A stretch of 7,905 nt of DNA from the NCBI GenBank assembly GCA_900557385.1, contig USSP01000079.1:1-7905 (forward strand), written 5' to 3'. Below the pieces are notes generated by a model, which worked only from the letters and a program-made list of their open reading frames with translations, did no database searches and was not told where the DNA came from. The DNA comes from an uncultured Lachnospiraceae bacterium (GTDB lineage Bacteria; Bacillota; Clostridia; Lachnospirales; Lachnospiraceae). Shown piece after piece: positions 1-6,011 of this stretch; within the stretch, counting starts at the first letter, position 1; each line of letters starts with the position of its first letter. The translations under genes were made by a program, and so were the position numbers.

Positions 1-485
1 GCAATCTCTTTGATTTTACCCTTCATGCCATAAGGAATCATAATCTTATGGTTGACGATAGCGGTCTCCTGTACCGTACCGATGATATCACCGGCTTCCA
101 CCTCATCTCCCACTGCCGCACAGGGCACGAAGTTCCATTTTTTCTCTCTCTTTAAGGAGGCTACTTCTACGCCTCGTTTTAAGTTATTGCCAGACACCTT
201 CATGATGTCATCCAACGGTCGTTGGATACCGTCATAAATGCTGGTAATCAGTCCAGGTCCCAGTTCTACGGAAAGAGGTACTTCCGTAGACTCTACCGGC
301 TCTCCCGGTCCCAGTCCCGATGTCTCCTCGTAAACCTGGATGGATGCCTGGTCACCGTGCATCTCGATAATTTCTCCAATCAGTCTCTGCTTACTTACAC
401 GGACCACATCGTACATATTTGCGTCGCGCATTCCCTCCGCAATTACGAGAGGTCCTGCTACTTTTTTAATCACGCCGCTGCTCAT
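1..485 (-). CDS. ntpA: V-type ATP synthase catalytic subunit A, N-terminal part (runs off left edge)
   Basis: Catalytic, nucleotide-binding subunit of the V1 head; three copies alternate with subunit B and hydrolyse or make ATP in the cytoplasm. Translating the minus strand from the ATG at 485 gives about 161 residues. They begin MSSGVIKKVAGPLVIAEGMR, the conserved beta-barrel start of the family, followed by the DVVRVS, LIGEIIEMHG and YEETSGLGPGEPV blocks. The window ends in the insertion ('bulge') region, so the P-loop and catalytic Glu lie outside and cannot be checked. The start overlaps the end of ntpG by 20 nt. An in-frame GTG at 497 (adding Met-Thr-Thr-Thr) is a real alternative: the AGGA at 503-506 on the minus strand is spaced well for it, whereas the nearest purine run to the ATG is about 12 nt away. 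I kept the ATG because it gives the usual family N-terminus. Identity is very secure; the exact start is not. Confidence 0.96.
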   Translation of the reverse strand, partial: MSSGVIKKVAGPLVIAEGMRDANMYDVVRVSKQRLIGEIIEMHGDQASIQVYEETSGLGPGEPVESTEVPLSVELGPGLITSIYDGIQRPLDDIMKVSGNNLKRGVEVASLKREKKWNFVPCAAVGDEVEAGDIIGTVQETAIVNHKIMIPYGMKGKIKEI

Positions 486-831
486 CGTTGTAGTCACCCA
501 CCTTTCCTAATGATTCTTGTCCGAACAGAATATCGGAACCGACAGCCTTTTCCACATTGAGACTCACGCCTCTCACACCTGCACCGGTGTTGCCGGATAC
601 TCCGGGAATCAGAATGATTGCCGGCATCATGCTCTCCTTGTAACGGTTGATTTCCCGCTCGATTTCTGCTGCCAGACTTTCTGTTACATAAATAACTGCG
701 TACTGGTTCTCTGCCAGCCGCCGCAAGGTCTGCTCGCCCTCCTTGGGGGAGTCCACAGGGAATGTATCCAGTCCCAGTGAAGCAAAGCCGTAAACACTTG
801 CATAATCACCTAAGACGGCTATCTTATACAT
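466..831 (-). CDS. ntpG: V-type ATP synthase subunit F (NtpG in Enterococcus naming)
   Basis: Small central-stalk subunit that packs with subunit D to form the rotor axle linking the V1 head to the membrane ring. The 121-residue product starts MYKIAVLGDYASVYGFASLG, the typical Rossmann-like opening of the family. It has the internal AVIYVTESLA strand-helix and the PAIILIPG segment of subunit F, then a short C-terminal helix region. The family is usually about 100-115 residues. The extra length here is in the polar C-terminal tail, whose codons also carry the start of ntpA. The start overlaps the ntpC stop by 8 nt (ATGTATAA) with only a modest GGG-type ribosome site, so translation is probably coupled to ntpC. 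Called NtpG because in E. hirae the F-type rotor subunit bears that name; other annotations use atpF or subunit F. Confidence 0.95.
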   Translation of the reverse strand: MYKIAVLGDYASVYGFASLGLDTFPVDSPKEGEQTLRRLAENQYAVIYVTESLAAEIEREINRYKESMMPAIILIPGVSGNTGAGVRGVSLNVEKAVGSDILFGQESLGKVGDYNDEQRRD

Positions 832-1795
832 ACATTTCCCTTACCCTTTCCCGGATAGCATCGTCTCCCAGACCATTTTGCTTACAGGTCAGGATGATAC
901 GGACCGTTTTAATTTCATTTTCTCTTCCCAAAACATAGCCCACCAAGGGTCCAATGGAGAAGGGATTGGTTTTCTGAGGCTGGATTGCCTCGATCATGTG
1001 GTTGTCACACCATCTCTCAAAAGCGGAGTAGGAACATTTCAACTGCTCCACTGCCTCCCGGTAGCCGTTCCCCTCCAGATATTCATAAAGGGCGCTTTCC
1101 CCTGCCAGTGCAGCCTTCGCCAGGTTGTCCACATTCAGACTGTCACATTCTGCCATGGAGCGCATCATAAATTCCCTTGATTTGCCCGTCTTGCAGGAGC
1201 GCACCGCAATTTTAATGTCCGCCAGTGCTACTGTTGTCTCTGCATAGGTACGGATGACCTCGGTGTGGGATGCCTTTCCCGTCTTGCGGATTGCTTTCAG
1301 ACAAGCCTGGTCGATAATGCAGTCGCACAACTGCCCGTCCCTGGAATGAAGGAGTGTTTCAAAGGCATCCTTTGCTGCCTCCTGCATGTTCTCCGGCAAA
1401 CTGCCGAAGTCCTGCTCCCGGATCAACTGCTCCAGTTCCTCCGGTGGCATAAAACTGCTTTTATAATAAATGTTTTGTACCTTGTCCTTCGTACACACAT
1501 TTTTGATTGCCGCTTTTAAATTGTGAAACCAGTTGGTGTAAAAGAGGATTTCAAAATTGCTTCTGTCCACGGACAGCTCTGCCATCACCTGCCAGATTCG
1601 TTCTTCCTCTGTGGTAAGAATACTCTCTGCCGTCTTGTCCTGCTCCGCGTCGCCCCATCCTTTTTCCTTGAGGAAATCCAGACAGGCATCATAGCTTTTG
1701 CAGGCAATTAACTGCTCAATGGTAGACGCTGAAAACAGGGACACCTCCAAAGCCCGGATTCGTGCAACCGCATAGGTATACTTTACATCAGACAT
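824..1795 (-). CDS. ntpC: V-type ATP synthase subunit C (d/AC39-like)
   Basis: Funnel-shaped subunit that sits on the membrane rotor ring and socks the D-F axle into it, so V1 rotation is passed to Vo. The product is 323 residues, all soluble and largely helical, within the family's usual size (about 320-350). Recognisable features are the N-terminal KYTYAVARIRALEVSL helix, the hydrophilic three-lobed repeats, the WFHNLKAAIK segment and a C-terminal NPFSIGPLVGYVLGRENEIK stretch that is the most conserved part of the family. The start is an ATG six nt after a perfect AAGGAGG (1802-1808, minus strand), 21 nt after the ntpE stop. It ends overlapping ntpG. Nothing is unusual in the protein. Confidence 0.95.
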   Translation of the reverse strand: MSDVKYTYAVARIRALEVSLFSASTIEQLIACKSYDACLDFLKEKGWGDAEQDKTAESILTTEEERIWQVMAELSVDRSNFEILFYTNWFHNLKAAIKNVCTKDKVQNIYYKSSFMPPEELEQLIREQDFGSLPENMQEAAKDAFETLLHSRDGQLCDCIIDQACLKAIRKTGKASHTEVIRTYAETTVALADIKIAVRSCKTGKSREFMMRSMAECDSLNVDNLAKAALAGESALYEYLEGNGYREAVEQLKCSYSAFERWCDNHMIEAIQPQKTNPFSIGPLVGYVLGRENEIKTVRIILTCKQNGLGDDAIRERVREMYV

Positions 1796-1816
1796 CTGTT
1801 ACCTCCTTCTGCGATT

Positions 1817-2431
1817 TCATGAATGAAATAATTTCTTGTAGGCGATATCCTGCAACTGCTCTTTTTGGGCAGAAAACAATGCACGGAGCGTGCAGTTCTC
1901 TTCAATGCTGGTGTCGCTTCCCGTACCTGCATAAACCAGGATAAAGCCATTCTCCACCGGGCGGGTGGCCGGCATCAGTTCCAGGCTGCCTCCCTTGGCC
2001 TCTGCAATTTCAGAGATACGCTCGCGGAAGTTTTCCGGCATTCTGTCCAAATCTGCTTTGGAAAAATAAATCTGACCTTTCTCCGGCTGCACATAGCACT
2101 CCAGTGCCTTTTCCAGAAGGGCGAAATATTCCGGGGCATCTGCCTTTGCGATCTGCTCGTAGGCATGCTCCATCACCTCGGAAATCAATTCCTGCTTCGC
2201 CGTAAGTAATGCCGTTCTGTGCCGCAGTTCCATGGAAGATTCCACACGTTCCTCCATAAAGGCTCTTGCCTTCTGACGCTTTCCATTATCCTGTGCTTCC
2301 ATTTGTGCGCATTGGGCTTTTGCCTCCTCTAAGAGTGCATTTGCCTGCTCTTTGGCAGCGTCCGTCTTTTCCTGTGCAGCAGCACGGCTCTCCTCTTCAA
2401 TCTGGCTTATCATTTTCTCTAATCCAGTCAT
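1817..2431 (-). CDS. ntpE: V-type ATP synthase subunit E (peripheral stalk)
   Basis: Peripheral-stalk (stator) subunit that pairs with the ntpF product in a long coiled coil and anchors the top of the V1 head to subunit I. The 204-residue product has an Ala/Glu/Lys/Gln-rich N-terminal helix (about 1-95) with no breaks, as expected for the stalk. A globular C-terminal domain (about 100-204) contains the family-typical NGFILVYAGTGSDTSIEENC followed by LRALFSAQKEQL and a terminal KKLF. Length matches the family (about 190-210). It starts 27 nt after ntpK, with a GGAAG-type ribosome site eight nt before the ATG, and is followed 21 nt later by ntpC. Called from the domain order and operon position; the C-terminal block makes confusion with other coiled-coil proteins unlikely. 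Confidence 0.93.
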   Translation of the reverse strand: MTGLEKMISQIEEESRAAAQEKTDAAKEQANALLEEAKAQCAQMEAQDNGKRQKARAFMEERVESSMELRHRTALLTAKQELISEVMEHAYEQIAKADAPEYFALLEKALECYVQPEKGQIYFSKADLDRMPENFRERISEIAEAKGGSLELMPATRPVENGFILVYAGTGSDTSIEENCTLRALFSAQKEQLQDIAYKKLFHS

Positions 2432-2458
2432 ACGCTGCTCTTCCTTTCCCGTTTTCCC

Positions 2459-2929
2459 TTATACCTGAATGCCGATAACTGCCAGAATGGAAATCAGAAG
2501 GGACAGGATTGCGTAGGTCTCAACCATGGCAGGAAACAGCATTGCTTTACCGAACTGCTCCGGTTTCTTTGCGATGATGCCCATGGCAGCTACAGAGGTT
2601 TTACCCTGTAAGATTGCGGAAACAAGACCGGAAATCGCAATCGGCAGACATGCCATAAATAATAACAGACCGGTGGAAACACTGATATCTGCTGCATTGC
2701 CACCCATGATGCCGATCTTCGATAATACCAGGAAAGCTACTAACAATCCGTAAATACCCTGTGTACCGGGTAACAGCTGCATAATCAGTACCTTTGCAAA
2801 TTTACCGGGATCCTCTGTTACCACACCACTGGCTGCCTGACCTGCTACGCCGACACCGTATGCAGAACCACAACACGCCAGTCCTACTGCCAAAGCTGCT
2901 CCTAATAATGCCCATACAATTCCGTTCAT
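2459..2929 (-). CDS. ntpK: V-type ATP synthase subunit K, four-helix proteolipid of the rotor ring
   Basis: Membrane rotor subunit; a ring of copies carries the transported ion past subunit I. The 156-residue product is a tandem duplication of a two-helix hairpin, giving four membrane segments (about 4-29, 45-71, 83-108, 127-153). Only the second hairpin keeps an ion-binding carboxylate, E137 in FPAMVETYAI. The first hairpin has LLPGTQG instead. L53, T56, Q57, Q108 and E137 correspond to the five Na+ ligands known in E. hirae NtpK (L61, T64, Q65, Q110, E139), so Na+ is the predicted coupling ion. The ATG overlaps the ntpI stop as ATGA and has a strong AAGGAGG ten nt upstream. That pairing may help make this high-copy ring subunit in excess over the single-copy NtpI (inference). 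Confidence 0.97.
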   Translation of the reverse strand: MNGIVWALLGAALAVGLACCGSAYGVGVAGQAASGVVTEDPGKFAKVLIMQLLPGTQGIYGLLVAFLVLSKIGIMGGNAADISVSTGLLLFMACLPIAISGLVSAILQGKTSVAAMGIIAKKPEQFGKAMLFPAMVETYAILSLLISILAVIGIQV

Positions 2930-4947
2930 GATTTTACTTCCTCCTTAAAATCAAAGTATTTTGTATTTTGTTTAAACGGGGTGAAGGCTCTTCCGCCACC
3001 CTCATAAAATTTACCGTAGAACTCTACATATTGCAGTCGGCTGGTATGCACATAGGCTCCCAACAGATTGATTGCCATATTGAAGGTATGTCCTACTATA
3101 AAGACAAGAATAAATAAAATGACACCGGGAATGCTGTCTCCCAGCATGGCTCCCATCTGGTTAAATACGGATGCCATAACACCGGTAGCAAGTCCTAATG
3201 CCAGCAGACGGGAATAGGACAGTGCATCGGACAGCCAGCTTGTAATACCGTACAAGCCGTAAGCACCTAACGCCAGACGAAGTCCAGGGTTCTTTTTATC
3301 CCTGCCTGCAGTAAGCAGAATGCCCAGCGCACCGCCTCCCGCCAAGATCTTGGATAAAAGGACCACCGATGCCGGAAGTACTACCTTGCTTCCTGCGATT
3401 CCGGCGAAAATATCACTGGGAACCAACATCAGCACCAAACCGATTAACAGACAGAACCAGAAGATAATGTCACAGACAAAATCCCATATCTTTCCGTCCC
3501 GGCAAAGCATATAACCTTTCAGTCCCAGTCCCACCAGCATGTGGAACAGTCCCACAGCCAGAGAAAACAGCAACAGCCGCATGGGATCATTTAAGGGCGC
3601 GAACCACACCGCGGGAAGGGATACCTTGTGATGGAAAAAGGTTTCCGATATAACATCCACTGCATCTCCGAAGAAGCCACCGAACATGACGCCCCAGAAG
3701 AAGGTGGAAAATCCACAATAGAAAAACAGCTTCAAAAACTTCCTGGTGGACTCTGCCATATTGGGAAATTTCTTTAATACAATGCCGCATCCGATAATCA
3801 TAATCAAGCCGTAGGCTGCATCGGAAAGCATCATGCCAAATAAAAAGACATAGAAGATGGAGGTCACAAAGGTGGGATCAAATTCACCTTTGCCGGGAAG
3901 TCCAAAGGACTCCACCACACTTTCCACCGAATCGGAAAAGCCGTTATTCTTTAAGAGAATCGGTGCTTCTTCCTCCTCCGGAATTTCACTGACCTCTACC
4001 AGGGCATCAAATTTCTGCTCCATTTCCTTCGCTACCGCATCCGCTTTCCCTGCAGGGACATAACCACTCACGCCAAAGGTATATTGTGTCTGCGGTAATT
4101 TGGCAAGAACCCGGTACTTTTCGGCTCTGGCACGGTAGTAATCCGCCACCAGACGGATTTCTTCCCTCTGGTTTCCATACTCGCCGATAAGTTCCTCCAA
4201 AATCACGATTTCTTCCTGATGTCCCGTAATTTGCTGCCGGTATTGCTCCTGCAGTTTTGCTGGGATTTCTCTGGAAGAAACGGTTGGTCTTACAAATCCC
4301 ATCATCCTCAGATTCTCTTCCAGTTCCGTCTGCTGGGATTTCATGCATACTGCTGTGAGATAGACATAATCCTTATCCGTGGAAATGATTTCCAGTTCGT
4401 ATGCCTCCAGTTCCGGCGCTTTCTGCGCCATTTCTTCCATGATGCTCTCTCTGGTACTTCCCACCGGCATCATTCCCACCATAAACGCTGTTTTCTGGGT
4501 TCCCGGAAATGTCAGCGGAACCTGTAGAGATAGCCAGGGTGTCAATCCTTCTGCCTGTGTCTGGATTCTGAGGATTTCAGCCTTGTGCTCTGCGATTTTT
4601 CTGTCCAGATCCAAAATTTTACGGATGGTTTCGATCTTCTGCGTTCTTGCCGCTTCAATCTCCCGTATACGACTTACGGTCTGATTTTTCTTACCTTCCA
4701 GTGACGCCAGAAATGATTTATTCTCCGGCTGATACCGATCCAACACTTCTAACGCAGCTTCGGCCTGTGCAGCCCGCTTTTCAAAGGCAGCTCTGGCTGC
4801 TGCGGTATCCCTATGCTCATAGCTGCTGTCATCTTCCAGTGTAATATTGATCTCTACCACACCTAACTGCTGCAGACGCTCTAAAATTGCTTTTCGATTG
4901 CTCTTCCATGCACAGATACTGATTCTACGCATCTGCAATATTGCCAT
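2926..4947 (-). CDS. ntpI: V-type ATP synthase subunit I (a subunit, ion channel stator)
   Basis: Stator membrane subunit that forms the two ion half-channels against the NtpK ring and holds the peripheral stalks. The 673-residue product has a soluble N-terminal half (about 1-355) with long helical hairpins (about 85-135 and 225-290) and a C-terminal membrane half with about seven to eight hydrophobic segments beginning at TSIFYVFLFGMMLSDAAYG. The two conserved channel arginines are present: R580 in LSDALSYSRLLALGLATG and R637 in HTSRLQYVEFYGKF. They match E. hirae R573 and R629, the first of which is essential for Na+ transport. Length is normal (about 640-680). The start is an ATG nine nt after AAGGAGG (4957-4963), 57 nt after ntpF. 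The stop overlaps ntpK by 4 nt. Confidence 0.97.
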   Translation of the reverse strand: MAILQMRRISICAWKSNRKAILERLQQLGVVEINITLEDDSSYEHRDTAAARAAFEKRAAQAEAALEVLDRYQPENKSFLASLEGKKNQTVSRIREIEAARTQKIETIRKILDLDRKIAEHKAEILRIQTQAEGLTPWLSLQVPLTFPGTQKTAFMVGMMPVGSTRESIMEEMAQKAPELEAYELEIISTDKDYVYLTAVCMKSQQTELEENLRMMGFVRPTVSSREIPAKLQEQYRQQITGHQEEIVILEELIGEYGNQREEIRLVADYYRARAEKYRVLAKLPQTQYTFGVSGYVPAGKADAVAKEMEQKFDALVEVSEIPEEEEAPILLKNNGFSDSVESVVESFGLPGKGEFDPTFVTSIFYVFLFGMMLSDAAYGLIMIIGCGIVLKKFPNMAESTRKFLKLFFYCGFSTFFWGVMFGGFFGDAVDVISETFFHHKVSLPAVWFAPLNDPMRLLLFSLAVGLFHMLVGLGLKGYMLCRDGKIWDFVCDIIFWFCLLIGLVLMLVPSDIFAGIAGSKVVLPASVVLLSKILAGGGALGILLTAGRDKKNPGLRLALGAYGLYGITSWLSDALSYSRLLALGLATGVMASVFNQMGAMLGDSIPGVILFILVFIVGHTFNMAINLLGAYVHTSRLQYVEFYGKFYEGGGRAFTPFKQNTKYFDFKEEVKS

Positions 4948-5004
4948 GTCGGCATCCCTCCTTTCTATGCTTACCTTTTGTTTTCTGTTGTTCCTTTTTC
5001 CTTG

Positions 5005-5313
5005 TTACACCAGATTTTCGAGAATTGCCTCAATGGCACTTTTTTCATTTTGGAGAGCTGCTTCCCTCATAGCTGCAATTTCCGCTTCTGATTTTGCCTT
5101 CTGCTCCTCTTTCAGCACTGCTTCCTGCTGCCGGATCGATTCCTCCTGTCGTTTGTCAAGTTGACGGCTCTTTTCCTGAGCCTGCAGCTTCATTGCCCTT
5201 GCGTCCGCCTTTGCCTGTTCCAGAATGGCACCTGCCTCTTCTTCTGCCTTCTGAACCAAAACGGCAGCCTGCTCCTCCGCCGTCTTTATGGACTTTAATG
5301 TTTCCTCAAGCAC
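5005..5313 (-). CDS. ntpF: V-type ATP synthase subunit G/H-type peripheral stalk protein, GTG start
   Basis: Partner of NtpE in the peripheral stalk; first gene of the ATPase operon. The 102-residue product is almost entirely one Ala/Glu/Lys/Gln helix (residues 2-85), with AEEQAAVLVQKAEEEAGAIL and similar segments typical of the right-handed stalk coiled coil, and ends in a short hydrophobic AIEAILENLV. There is no signal peptide or membrane segment. The start codon is GTG at 5311-5313, seven nt after AAGGTGG (5321-5327, minus strand); no ATG lies nearby upstream in this frame. Low-complexity coiled coils are weak evidence by themselves. The assignment rests mainly on position immediately before ntpI, exactly as in the E. 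hirae ntpFIKECGA order. Databases may label it subunit H or G. Confidence 0.88.
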   Translation of the reverse strand: MLEETLKSIKTAEEQAAVLVQKAEEEAGAILEQAKADARAMKLQAQEKSRQLDKRQEESIRQQEAVLKEEQKAKSEAEIAAMREAALQNEKSAIEAILENLV

Positions 5314-5320
5314 TGTTTCA

Positions 5321-5327
5321 CCACCTT
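5321..5327 (-). promoter_or_regulatory. Ribosome binding site for ntpF
   Basis: AAGGTGG on the minus strand, seven nt before the GTG at 5311-5313. It settles the non-ATG start of the first gene of the ATPase operon. Confidence 0.7.
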
Positions 5328-5371
5328 TTTATATTGAATAAATTGTCTAAAATGTACACTCAATAATAGAT

Positions 5372-5390
5372 TAATTCTACCATAGAATTA
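5372..5390. repeat. Perfect 8-bp inverted repeat, operator-like
   Basis: TAATTCTA, three-nt spacer CCA, TAGAATTA: a perfect dyad of two 8-bp arms. On the minus strand it covers the last four bases of the TATAAT box and runs to roughly the predicted transcript start, which is the classic position for a repressor site. It is too short, AT-rich and lacking in a T-run to be a terminator. I do not match it to a named regulator's consensus. Chance occurrence in AT-rich DNA cannot be excluded. Confidence 0.4.
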
Positions 5391-5392
5391 TA
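5387..5392 (-). promoter_or_regulatory. Candidate -10 box of the ATPase operon promoter
   Basis: A perfect TATAAT on the minus strand, about 75 nt upstream of the ntpF start, in the AT-rich divergent intergenic region. The matching -35 is poor: 16-17 nt upstream there is only TTTGGA / TTTTGG (5409-5415), which suggests a weak or activator-assisted promoter. Expected transcript start is near 5380. A weaker alternative further upstream is TTGTCA, 17 nt, TATCTA (5458 down to 5430). An inverted repeat overlaps this -10 box. Confidence 0.45.
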
Positions 5393-5451
5393 GAACATAC
5401 AATCAAATCCAAAATTTTTAGTCTCTTTTTAGATAGTTTTTACATTTGTAA

Positions 5452-5481
5452 TTGACAAGAATTCCTCCTTAGGCGTAACAT
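5452..5481 (+). promoter_or_regulatory. Candidate sigma-A-type promoter for the DUF402 gene
   Basis: A consensus TTGACA at 5452-5457, then an 18-nt spacer and TAACAT at 5476-5481 (four of six consensus bases). This puts the transcript start around 5488 and leaves a leader of about 25 nt before the ATG at 5514. The -35 is perfect but the -10 is only fair. The box sits back to back with the candidate promoters of the ATPase operon. Confidence 0.45.
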
Positions 5482-5513
5482 GAGAAAAAAATATTGGAAG
5501 GCAGGTTTGAGAT

Positions 5514-5990
5514 ATGGTTTTAAATCCGGTTCTTTATCGCAGACGGTTGATTCCCAATGAGTGCATCTTATTAAGGGATGATGTTATTTTATCCTTTACG
5601 GATAACATTATTCTCACGAAGTGGAATGCACTTCGTCCCAAAAAGGATTTGCATCATGGCTTCTCCGCGTATTTTCTGAATGAGCACGTAAAGGTCAGTA
5701 AATTCTGCAAAGAAGATGGTACGTTTATGTACTGGTACTGCGATATTGTGGATTACGAAGTGGATGCCTCCACCGAGACGGTAACCAGTATTGACCTGTG
5801 TGTAGATGTAGTCCTTTATCCGGATGGACATCTGAAGGTTCTGGATCTGGACGAGCTGGTTCAGGCCAGAAGAGAGGGATTGCTCACCCAGTCGCAGATG
5901 GAGCAGGCGCTGCTTTCCACCGGCGATTTACTGGATGATATTTATCATGATCGTTTTCATCAAAAATATACGGGATTGTTTCCCTCGTGA
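5514..5990 (+). CDS. DUF402 family protein (possible nucleotide phosphatase relative)
   Basis: A 158-residue soluble protein with no signal peptide or membrane segment. The pattern fits DUF402: an early RRLIPNE stretch (10-16), a beta-rich core with FMYWYCDIVDYE (71-82), then acidic positions D94/D98 in SIDLCVDVV and D111/D113/E114 in VLDLDELVQA, and a C-terminal helix region rich in acidic residues. Family members include the Staphylococcus Ntdp-type nucleoside tri-/diphosphatases, where such acidic residues bind a divalent metal, and RNA-binding-protein-associated forms. Which role this one has cannot be read from sequence. It is the only plus-strand gene in the window, divergent from the ATPase operon and convergent with the hydrolase gene, so it is probably a single-gene unit. 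The ATG at 5514 has an AGG about eight nt upstream. Its stop codon lies inside the terminator hairpin. Confidence 0.82.
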   Translation: MVLNPVLYRRRLIPNECILLRDDVILSFTDNIILTKWNALRPKKDLHHGFSAYFLNEHVKVSKFCKEDGTFMYWYCDIVDYEVDASTETVTSIDLCVDVVLYPDGHLKVLDLDELVQARREGLLTQSQMEQALLSTGDLLDDIYHDRFHQKYTGLFPS

Positions 5991-6006
5991 AACAATCCCG
6001 TTTTTT
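5970..6006. terminator. Strong bidirectional Rho-independent terminator
   Basis: Thirteen-bp perfect stem, ACGGGATTGTTTC (5970-5982) with GAAACAATCCCGT (5989-6001), and a six-nt loop. Going rightwards it is followed by TTTTTT (6001-6006). Going leftwards it is followed by ATATTTTTG, so it can also stop minus-strand transcripts. It lies between the convergent DUF402 and hydrolase genes. The DUF402 TGA (5988-5990) is within the loop and right arm, and the hydrolase stop is 11 nt from the stem. Confidence 0.92.
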
Positions 6007-6011
6007 GATTC

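Noticed and set aside
222..560. A 112-codon plus-strand open frame opposite ntpA/ntpG
   Set aside because: Both genes beneath it are firmly identified on the minus strand. The predicted protein is Arg/Ser/His-rich with no domain, as expected for an antisense shadow.
1865..2209. A 114-codon plus-strand open frame opposite ntpE
   Set aside because: It is antisense to a clear family member, shows no recognisable domain and has no ribosome site. It is a shadow of the ntpE codons.
4007..4348. A 113-codon minus-strand frame inside ntpI
   Set aside because: Same strand but another frame of a complete, continuous ntpI. No start signal and Gly/Arg-rich nonsense composition.
4948..5004. Possible small gene or hairpin in the 57-nt gap between ntpF and ntpI
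   Set aside because: The minus strand is a purine-rich leader with only the ntpI ribosome site. I found no open frame of note and no inverted repeat.
5005..5313. Frameshift or truncation of ntpF because of its short, low-complexity product
   Set aside because: About 100 residues is normal for this stalk subunit, the helix pattern is unbroken, and both the ribosome site and the stop are in good positions.
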